Program-made: the position numbers and the translations under genes
DNA from: Hepsetus odoe
Taxonomy: Eukaryota > Chordata > Actinopteri > Characiformes > Hepsetidae
Length of the DNA: 64,000 nucleotides
Direction: 5' to 3'
Assembly: GCA_017165825.1 (NCBI GenBank)
Contig: CM029380.1
Location: 24,610,594-24,674,593, forward strand
Notes under the pieces: generated by a model
What the model was told of the DNA's origin: nothing
The model's database searches: none
Seen by the model: only the letters and a program-made list of their open reading frames with translations
Shown here: positions 56,818-64,000 of the stretch, in pieces
Position numbering within the stretch: the stretch's first letter is position 1
Layout: each line of letters opens with the position of its first letter

Positions 56818-59711
56818 CTATTTCTTGGACTGTCCATCCAGGAAATCTTTAGCTTCGTTTATTTTTGTTGCAAGATACGGAGATCCACCTGCAGGAAGGA
56901 GGAAAAACGGCGTTTAAACCTCACGGGTCTTCAGTCAAACCTGGGGAAACTGGATGATGTTCATTTGATAGGCTGATGATTCTGATGGAGTGCCGTTTTT
57001 AGAAATATAAAAATACCGGGACTGGCTTTATACACGGCCCTGTGTAAAAATCTCATTTCTTTACATTTTACTGGGAATCACCTTGTTGGTGTAAAAAGAA
57101 TTCTTTTTAGGATCATAAGCAAAATTCTTACCTCGGTCCGGATGATTTAAAATCATTAGTTTTCTGTGTGCCTCTCTAATCTTGTTCTTGTTGGCAGTGG
57201 GACTGAAGGAGGAAAAAAATATTCAAATTCAAGGAACACGCAGTCTCATTAATTTTTTTATATCTATTAGATAGAATCACATCGTCTATTAGGTACCTGA
57301 CTCCGAGAATAAGAGAAGCTTCTCTCTTCGTCATCTTTGGCTCGAACCCTCCTCTGTAGTAGCCGCTTCCAAAAGCCTGTAAGATGGGATCCGTTTAAAG
57401 TGAAAGTGACTACCCTTGTCATTGTGAAACGCAGCACAACACGACAAAATTCAACCTCTGCGTTTCACCCACACACACACAGTGCAGCAGGGGGCAGCTA
57501 CTGAAAGCGCCCAGGGAGCGGTGACGGGGACGGTACCTCACTCAAGGGTACCTCAGGGCAGCCTACTGGTGAGGGAATCAAACCCACAATCTTCCGATCC
57601 GCGGCGACTCCCTCACCCGTAGACCAGCGCTGCCCCCAGCAGTTAAAGGGTTCGTTTGACTTTAAAGAAGTACTTTGAGCAGATGATCCTTTCCAGATAA
57701 ACGTCCAGTGACGAACAGAACCAGACTTTTATCTTTTGGCTTAAAACTAAACCCTCATGGTCCAGACACATCCAGGTTCACCAACCGTTCATCGAAACAC
57801 GTGGAGCTTCTCGGGTGGGTTTGGAGATAACCTCCATGTCTGGTTTCGTTCGCCACAAGAAATCCGAACCCAAAACCAGAGATTTGTGAGAAATTCCACA
57901 TTAAACTGGTGTAAATCAGGATTTTATTGAGAAGAGAAATTTCAGTCCAAAGGTTAATCTGCTCAAAATTTTGCAAGAAGAGCCACACTTACAGATTTCG
58001 GAAAAGCCTGGAGAGCTTGTTTCATTTGAGGCTCCATTTGCTTCATGGCCTGCATGGCGTACCGGCCTGTGACCGAAAAGCACAAGAAAACACGGACGAC
58101 TGGATTACTGGTGGGGAAACGGGCCGAGTGCTCGTTTTCTGATTAAACTGTGAGCGGGTGTCACTCAGACACCCTTAATTCTCCCAAACCTGCAAATCCT
58201 GCTGCCGCCAAAGCGAGGCCCACGGCCACCGCGGTGCCGGCCTGGAGCAGAGAGAGACAATAGGGCGTGATTACAGCGTCTCGTTAACAGAGAGACAATT
58301 TGCATAATTCACCCAAACACAAGCCACAGTTCCCATCGCAGGTATGGGAAATTTAACCCCCTCTCGTTAAAGGTGCTCCAATTAATTCTGGCTACATTTT
58401 TCATTTTTAAAAGATGCTCAGAAAACCATTCTGTCCTTTATCGGGGTTTTGTTATGACCATGATTTTACTCCAGGTTTCAGGTGGATTTTTGAGGACCAT
58501 TGTCACGGACTTGTCAAAATTTTACATAAGTGGCCATGACGCAAACAAAAGCTTCTGTTCTGACTCAGAACCTTCCCGTGTGTGTGAAGGGCACCGGACG
58601 TCTGAGTGTCCCTCAGGGACATGAACTGGTGGTGGAGACGCTGTCTGATGTTTTAGTTTGGAGAAGATTCTGGACTAAAACTGAACCTGTTCATGGTGGA
58701 GGGACACAAAGAGAAGTGATTTAGTTCAGATGGACTATTTTACCATCCTCACCGTCCCACAGAGACATGTGGAGCTTCACTGGGGGACAGAAAATACACA
58801 CATTTGGGACGTCCAGTTCCGTTCACCACCATTGGTAAGAAAACTGATCCAAACTCACTCAGGATGAGTCTGTCTGAGTTGCGGGCAATTATTACAAAAA
58901 AAATATATAAAACAATCTGAGAACAAAAACAACCTCTAACGATAATTCGCCTTTTTTTCTTTTTCGCAACTAAATGCAGAATATCAGAATTTGTGAACCC
59001 CCTGGTCACGATGGGGTGACTCCTGGATAGCGTGAGGTTTTTTTTTCCCCTCTTCTTATCGACCGAAATACTTTTCCACGGTTTGACTGAATTCAGCCAC
59101 GAGTGAGGTGAGCTACTGATGTTGGATTAGTTCTGGACATCAGTTCATCTCCAGCTCTGCGCTGGGGGACTTTACCCCCTCTTCCAGGCCCGTGGTGTCT
59201 GAGTGGTGACTGGTGTCCCATCTTGGGGACAAAAGAGCACAACTAATCCAACACCTAAGACAGGCTTTGACCTTGGAGATAAAGACAAGCACTTTTCATT
59301 ATACTCATGTTTATACATAGCAGTGAGTCCCACAGTGTCAAAAAACACAAGTCTTTTTAAGGGATGAAGCGATAAACTGCATTAAAGAGGAATATTCTTA
59401 ATATATGTAGGTAGATAGATAGACTCAAATATGTATATACAGTGTTGATAAAGTTATTCTACTGATTTTAACTCTATAATAAAAGCTGAAGATGTTTCAT
59501 GACCCCCATGTGCTTCCTATAAAGTTAGTTTCACCTTTGAATTTTCCGTTCCACCTTAAATGGAGCAGCAGTCTGCGGCGCCTGAATGGAACTGCTGCTC
59601 CATTTAAGGTGGAACGGCTAGTTCCAACCAGAAGCTAACTGTCCTGGAGCTGTTGGCTAAGCTAAAGCTAACAGCTCCTGTTTGTGACGGAAGGAGAAGG
59701 TCTCCTACCAT
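56818..59711 (-). CDS. dnajc19: DNAJC19 (TIM14-like), mitochondrial import motor J-protein
   Basis: Six exons on the minus strand, in transcript order: 59711-59709 (ATG only), 58241-58190, 58066-57993, 57376-57297, 57202-57132 and 56888-56818; stop codon at 56820-56818. All are GT-AG and in frame. The total is 351 nt, or 116 residues, the same length as recalled for human DNAJC19. The N-terminus MAGTAVAVGLALAAAGFAG is the single inner-membrane segment. Then come RYAMQAMKQMEPQMKQAL, GSGYYRGGFEPKMTKREASL, and a degenerate J domain with SPTANKNKIREAHRKLMILN followed by the catalytic HPD (HPDRG). It ends NEAKDFLDGQSKK. Known role: stimulates mitochondrial HSP70 in the TIM23 import motor and works with prohibitins in cardiolipin remodelling. 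Intron 3 holds a minus-strand SINE B, and intron 1 a family E repeat and a MITE. Confidence 0.95.
57397..57637 (-). mobile_element. SINE B copy, DNAJC19 intron 3
   Basis: Minus-strand order: GGGGGCAGCGCTGGTCTACGGGTGAGGGAG head, GGGTTTGATTCCC box B, GCGCTTTCAGTAGCTGCCCCCTGCTGC body, GTTGTGCTGCGTTTCACAATGAC, AGTCACTTTCACTTT tail. Confidence 0.9.
58590..58840 (+). repeat. Dispersed repeat family E, copy 2
   Basis: ACCGGACGTCTGAGTGTCCCTCA, GACATGAACTGGTGGTGGAGACGC, GGAGAAGATTCTGGACTAAAACTG, TTTAGTTCAGATGGACTATTTT, GGAGCTTCACTGGGGGA. Lies in DNAJC19 intron 1. Closely related to copy 3 at 61145-61390. Confidence 0.75.
59546..59617. mobile_element. Palindromic mini-MITE, DNAJC19 intron 1
   Basis: CCGTTCCACCTTAAATGGAGCAGCAG and its reverse complement enclose a GC-rich loop of about 20 bp. 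It shares TTCCACCTTAAATGGAGCAGC with 44165-44218. Confidence 0.85.
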
Positions 59712-59870
59712 CTTCCCCGCTCGGATCTTCTGGCCACCGCCTCCTGAAGCATTAAAATCACTTTTATGATCAGATTTTATCACTTTGAGGCCATAACCCG
59801 CTGCTTTCTGCTCTCTTTAGGACTTGTTTTGTTGCTGCCGGAAAGCGGAAGCTAGTGTCGCAATAACGCG
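59709..59870 (-). promoter_or_regulatory. dnajc19: DNAJC19 first exon and promoter region (approximate)
   Basis: The ATG at 59711-59709 sits directly before the donor GTAGGAG, so upstream sequence to about 59850 is 5' UTR and core promoter. It is moderately GC-rich (GCCACCGCCTCC-type) without a TATA box. The transcription start cannot be fixed by eye. Confidence 0.4.
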
Positions 59871-60560
59871 CTCCAGATCTGAGCGATTTAAAGGGCCAAT
59901 ATGTCGCAAAATAAAAATAAAGATTCTTAATCTAGTTTCATGCAGTTTTTAGTGTTTACATATTATTTTAGTCTTTACATCCCACACACAGAAGCTAAAT
60001 TCGGAAAAAAGGCCTGACTTTAAGTCATGATTTCTAAGTCTGTAAAAGTCAATAGATCGTTTTTTCCAGCACAGCTTGGGAAACATGATCAACATGATCA
60101 ACAATCATCATTTACATTTTTAAAAACCATTTATATAAAATACGGATCGAAATACACAAGAAATCCCCGATATCATATATATATATATATATATATTATT
60201 ATTATATTTATTTTTTTTAAAGTCTTGCATGATGCCACTTAAAAAACGCCACTAACATTAAAACTGAAATTTTAAAATCAGTTTGAAGTTTTTAGCAACA
60301 CCAGAGCTCAGTTTCCGTCTGAAACCGACCTGCGAGACTGAACTTCCATAAAAGGCGTTGTGTTTTGTATCTATGTGGATTCAGAAGTGTTGCATTTACA
60401 GCACAGATCTTTGCTGTGAGTCCTCTAAGTGTTAATCAAATGTCCGTTCCTGGTATATTTCAGAGTCTCACCTTGGCCCAAACTGTGGCAATGTCTCAGA
60501 CATGTCCAGACATGTCCTCAGTAGGACAAGGAGGCTGATACTCCTCCTCCTATCAGTTGT
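59871..60560. other. Intergenic, AT-rich, TA microsatellite
   Basis: Contains a TA run at 60174-60195. No gene. Confidence 0.5.
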
Positions 60561-60561
60561 T

Positions 60562-60765
60562 AAGATTTACATCTACATTTACATTAAATTTACCTTTAGC
60601 TGAAGCACTTGCAGCGATGACAGGGACAGTCTCCCTGGAGCAACCTGGGGTTCTGGGATTTGCTCAGGAAGCCAATGGTGGTGGGCTGGAAGTTGGGAAT
60701 TGAACTTGCAACCTTTTAGACCTCAGGTAAGGATCCTAGCCCTAGACCACCACCACCACCACTCT
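60562..60765 (+). mobile_element. SINE-like element C, diverged copy
   Basis: ACATCTACATTTACATTAAATTTACCTTTAGC, GATGACAGGGACAGTCTCCCTGGAGCAACC, TGGGAATTGAACTTGCAACC and CTAGACCACCACCACC match the family order. The central GACGCTCTTATCC core is eroded. Confidence 0.75.
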
Positions 60766-61144
60766 TTATGAACTGCTCTGCACTCAGTTCTGTTTTAGAC
60801 CATTTGTCTCCAGAGTTTGATGCAAATGATGCAACATTCAGAAGACAAACTGAAACTTCAGCTTCTGAGCTGATAGAAGGGCTGAAAAGATTCCATAGAT
60901 GTTCTGTTATTTCCTAATCTTGGAGGAGCACTTATTTTCTTCTCATATAAGATAGCATAGATAATATTTTTTATTAAAATGACTATTAATGTGATGAACA
61001 TCACTGATTCCGAATGACTATGATGGTGGTTTGTTGTGCTTGTACACGGTTGAATAGATTCTATTTATAATTAAAGAAGAATTCCACATTTTTTAATAAA
61101 TTAATATAGTTGTTGCACTGTTAGTGGTTTGGAGTGATTCATAG
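60766..61144. other. Intergenic, nothing recognised
   Basis: AT-rich, non-coding. Confidence 0.4.
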
Positions 61145-61390
61145 TGGTGCCCAGTGTGGGAACCGGACGCGTGAGCGTCCCTCACAGACATGAGCTGGTG
61201 GTGGAGACGCTGTCTGGTGTCTGAGCCGGTGTTTAAGCAGGAGAAGATTCTGGACTAAACTGAACCCGTTCATGGTGGAGAGGACACGAAGAACAGATTT
61301 AGTTCAGATGGACTATTTCGCATCATCGTCCCTCAGAGACACTCAGAGACAGGTGCAGCTTCACTGGGGGAATAAGATGTGGAGAACACA
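61145..61390 (+). repeat. Dispersed repeat family E, copy 3
   Basis: ACCGGACGCGTGAGCGTCCCTCA, GACATGAGCTGGTGGTGGAGACGC, GGAGAAGATTCTGGACTAAACTG, TTTAGTTCAGATGGACTATTTC, GCAGCTTCACTGGGGGA. Best preserved together with 58590-58840. Confidence 0.75.
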
Positions 61391-61429
61391 GGGCTCCTCT
61401 CGCAGAACTGAATCTGCACAGAATCCCAG

Positions 61430-62190
61430 CGACTAGATCAAGGTCCTAATTAGCTCCCCCCTCATTTGCATAATTACAATGTGTTTTCTCCCTCCCTACT
61501 TTTATTATTTTTCCCAGAGACAACGTGAATTGTGGGAGACTGGACTGGCTGCAAAGTGTGAAAGTCAGGTTTAGTGATAAACCTGTCGTCTGCAGAGCAG
61601 GCAGGCAGGCTGGAGTTTAAAAGGGATCTTTTTAACGCCAACTGTGTGCAGAAATTAGAGTTTTTTTCGCCCCCAAATCATATGGAATTACAGTGGTGGG
61701 TGCATGTGGTGAGCCTCTGCACAAAAAGCCCAGAGGAAGCAGCTATTTCTGTTGGTTTTATTAAACCAACCAAGCAATTTAATTCTTTTGTTCGGGAGAG
61801 TTCTACTTCATTGATTAACAAAAGCAGGGATATAATTTTTTCAGCCTTTTTGAAAAGCCTGAAATGTCAAGCCTTTTAAAGCAGATTATTCTGCCTATGT
61901 GCGGTGAATGCAGCCGGAGTAACCTTTTGTCTACAATTAAATATTCCGGCATAAGTATAAAAGAAAATCAGAGATGGGGAAGATTGACTCGAGAAGTTAG
62001 CAGTGAATCCTCGCACTGATAAGTCTGAAGCAACTTGCTTCTAGACAATCATACCACTGAGTCTCTAAGCATTTGCTTTCCGCCGCAGAGAGAGGAAGCA
62101 GCCCAAGAATGTGGGGAAGAAATATATCACGCCATCTCTGTAGCCCACCACTGCTCCTTTGGGCATCTGAAGGTATTTGAGGAGTTTTTT
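61430..62190. other. CNE-like non-coding block 5 downstream of DNAJC19
   Basis: A transposon-free block of about 760 bp with homeodomain-type words (GTCCTAATTAGCTCC, GCAATTTAATTC, ATTGATTAACAAAAGC) and a SOX-POU-like composite at 61464-61481. The ORF at 61574-61879 has no domain and is probably chance. A poly-T run starts at 62187. Conservation untested. Confidence 0.45.
61464..61481 (-). promoter_or_regulatory. Putative SOX-POU composite site
   Basis: The minus strand reads CATTGTAATTATGCAAAT: a SOX-type CATTGTA, three bases ATT, then a perfect octamer ATGCAAAT. Binding is predicted from motifs only. Confidence 0.45.
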
Positions 62191-62479
62191 TTTTTTTTTT
62201 TTTTTTTTTTCTTTTTTTTGCATAAGTGTTTGTTTTGGTGCTTTTTCTTGTGTATCAAAGGCTATGCCTGGAGGGGATCTGCATATAAATAGAGGGCAGG
62301 AATGAAAAGTTGGGATGCAGATTTTGATAATTGAGCTTTAGAACGTGGCTCCGGAGAGACAGATGTGTTTACTGGGTTGCTGTCATTTTCGTGGGCTCTC
62401 GTTTAAGGGCTTCTCGATACTTCAGCTGCTACTTTCCGCACTCTTTCTGATGTCTGGCTCTTGGGGTGCTTTCAGCTTC

Positions 62480-62606
62480 TGGCGAATGAATGGATGACTG
62501 AATGAATGGATGGGTGAATGGATGAATGGGTGAATGGATGGATGGATGAATGGATGAGTGGATGGATGAATGATGAATGAATGGATGGATGGATGGATGG
62601 ATGAAT
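62480..62606. repeat. (GGAT/GAAT)n array
   Basis: About 127 bp of TGAATGGA/TGGATGGA tetranucleotide variants, resembling expanded LINE/SINE tails. Confidence 0.9.
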
Positions 62607-63790
62607 GTCATGGCTTGCCAATAAAGCCGATTGGTTGCTTTACTCTTTACTCTACTGAAATTTTCCCAATGACGTAAAGATTGAGAGAAATCGGATCGTG
62701 GGGATCTTAGAAGAAAATGTTTGGGTATTTCAGCTGGAAAATTGTTTTCTTTTGACCTTTTCTTTTGAAGAAACATTTAATGGATCTTCAGGAATAGTAT
62801 TGTTAATATTGCAGTGTAACTTTAAGGGGATTATTTTGGCACTGACAGTGAGAGAAGTTAAAGACATCATTTCAGACATTTTGCAAGTTTTCTGCGTTGT
62901 GACACCGAGCCGAACTGTTGGTTTGTTCCCTCTCTCCCAGCTTTGGAATTGTCTGGATATTTCAGTCTTTTGGACAATTCTCTGGACAATTTTCCGAAGG
63001 CGTTTAACTGCGTGTCATAAATGGGTTCTCAGTGTGAGAACCGCTTACCTACAGAACATTGGACTGATGGTTTTTGAGGAGCGATTATAGCGAATGGGAG
63101 AACATTTTTAAACAACCTGCTTGTAAAGTGGTTTCATGTGTGTACTGAGGTTAAAGGGTTTTCCCAGGACTGTGTGTCCGAGTCGAGAACCAGAGGAACC
63201 TCGGTTTTTATATCAAGAGATTCTCTTTGATATAAAATATCTATATATAGATTTCTACACATAATAACAAGGGATCTGAGCAGGCAGTCTTTACCGATCA
63301 GTTGCACATAGATGGAGTGATATTATACCTAAGAACATGGAGAGAATTGCATTTCTTAATTGATCAATGTTTAAATAAATAACTAATAGTGTAAAACCTA
63401 TTAATGCCTCCGGATTTCTCTACCACCTCAGGTTGCTCTGTAGTCAGGTAAAAAGAAGGAATCGTCAGGCGATGGGGCGTTCAAGCCGGAGAAGTTTCTG
63501 CTATTATTCTGTATTTTTTCATGAACAGAGATGAGAAATAACGGAGTAATTAGTTGCTGTACTTTTATTTTTTTCCTGTCATTTTCTGGTGTCTTGGCTT
63601 TTTTCATCCCTACATTTCCCCCAAAATATCTCTCCTTTCCTCTGCCTTCAGAACAGACTCCTGACTTTAGTCTGAACATCTGAGTGAATCTCCATTATTT
63701 TAATTCTCCATCACCTTCCCAACATCCGGACCGTCTCAGACTAAATGGACACAAACACAGAAAACACGTCCCTCTGTGTGTCCATCGGTG
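62607..63790. other. Intergenic, no supported gene
   Basis: Two open frames (62698-63090 plus, 63428-63679 minus) show no recognisable domain, signal or splice pattern. The region may continue the non-coding regulatory desert. Confidence 0.4.
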
Positions 63791-64000
63791 GAGACAGACT
63801 GTACTTTTACTTTACACTCGCAGTACATACCAATACTTTTACTTTACACTACGCAGTACATTCCTGTACTTTTACTTTACACTCTCAGTACATTCCTGTA
63901 CTTTTTCTACATTCCTGTACCTTTTCCTTTACACTCTCAGTACATTCCTATACTTTTACTTACACTCTGTTACATTCCTACTTTTCTACATTCCTGTACT
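63790..64000. repeat. Minisatellite running off the window end
   Basis: Units of about 40-43 bp built from GTACTTTTACTTTACACTC(T/G)CAGTACATTCCT recur at least five times, with shortened units towards the end. The array is cut by the window boundary. Confidence 0.85.

Noticed and set aside
61574..61879. 101-codon ORF in the block downstream of DNAJC19
   Set aside because: No domain, and the block has enhancer-like rather than coding character.
62698..63090. 130-codon ORF
   Set aside because: Hydrophobic, unpatterned sequence without signal, domain or splice sites.

Overview
This window is nuclear DNA from a ray-finned fish. It carries three intron-rich, vertebrate-type protein genes that can be reassembled exon by exon (TTC14, FXR1, DNAJC19), and the DNA between them is crowded with tRNA-derived SINEs, RTE-type LINE fragments, a chromodomain-bearing Ty3/gypsy element, microsatellites and minisatellites. 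The repeat style (SINE heads starting GGTGGCCTAGCGGTTAGGG, tails ending in CACTTTCACTTT, GGATGGAT LINE tails) suggests an otophysan teleost such as a catfish or characin. That taxonomic call is inference. A 500-base run of N marks an assembly gap.

Layout. 1-2.2 kb: first coding exon of a C2orf72-like gene on the minus strand, with a CCAAT-rich promoter. 3.5-6.6 kb: assembly gap, a 5'-incomplete Rex3-like LINE, and an antisense LTR relic. 7.08-12.09 kb: a nearly complete but dead Ty3/gypsy chromovirus with both LTRs, a 5-bp target duplication, two later SINE insertions and a deleted reverse-transcriptase core. 12-18.6 kb: SINEs, simple repeats, a possible signal-peptide exon on the minus strand and a large recent inverted repeat. 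18.6-26.6 kb: TTC14 on the plus strand, 12 coding exons. 26.6-43.4 kb: a gene desert in which transposon debris alternates with blocks that look like conserved non-coding DNA. 43.5-56.7 kb: FXR1 on the plus strand, 17 coding exons including the muscle-type cassette exon. 56.8-59.85 kb: DNAJC19 on the minus strand, tail to tail with FXR1. 59.9-64 kb: no gene, but CNE-like sequence with a SOX-POU composite site, then a minisatellite running off the window end.

The order TTC14 - FXR1 - DNAJC19 is the flank of the vertebrate SOX2 regulatory domain (established for the human 3q26.33 region), so SOX2 is expected beyond 64 kb. The non-coding blocks may be long-range developmental enhancers, with the three genes as bystanders. 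The genes themselves have unrelated housekeeping roles: an S1/TPR RNA-associated protein (TTC14), an mRNA-binding translational regulator (FXR1) and a mitochondrial inner-membrane J-protein (DNAJC19). I found no operons, CRISPR arrays or other prokaryotic systems, and no clearly novel biochemical system. The most unusual material is structural: nested transposons, two degenerate minisatellites in or next to putative regulatory DNA, and the long inverted repeat.
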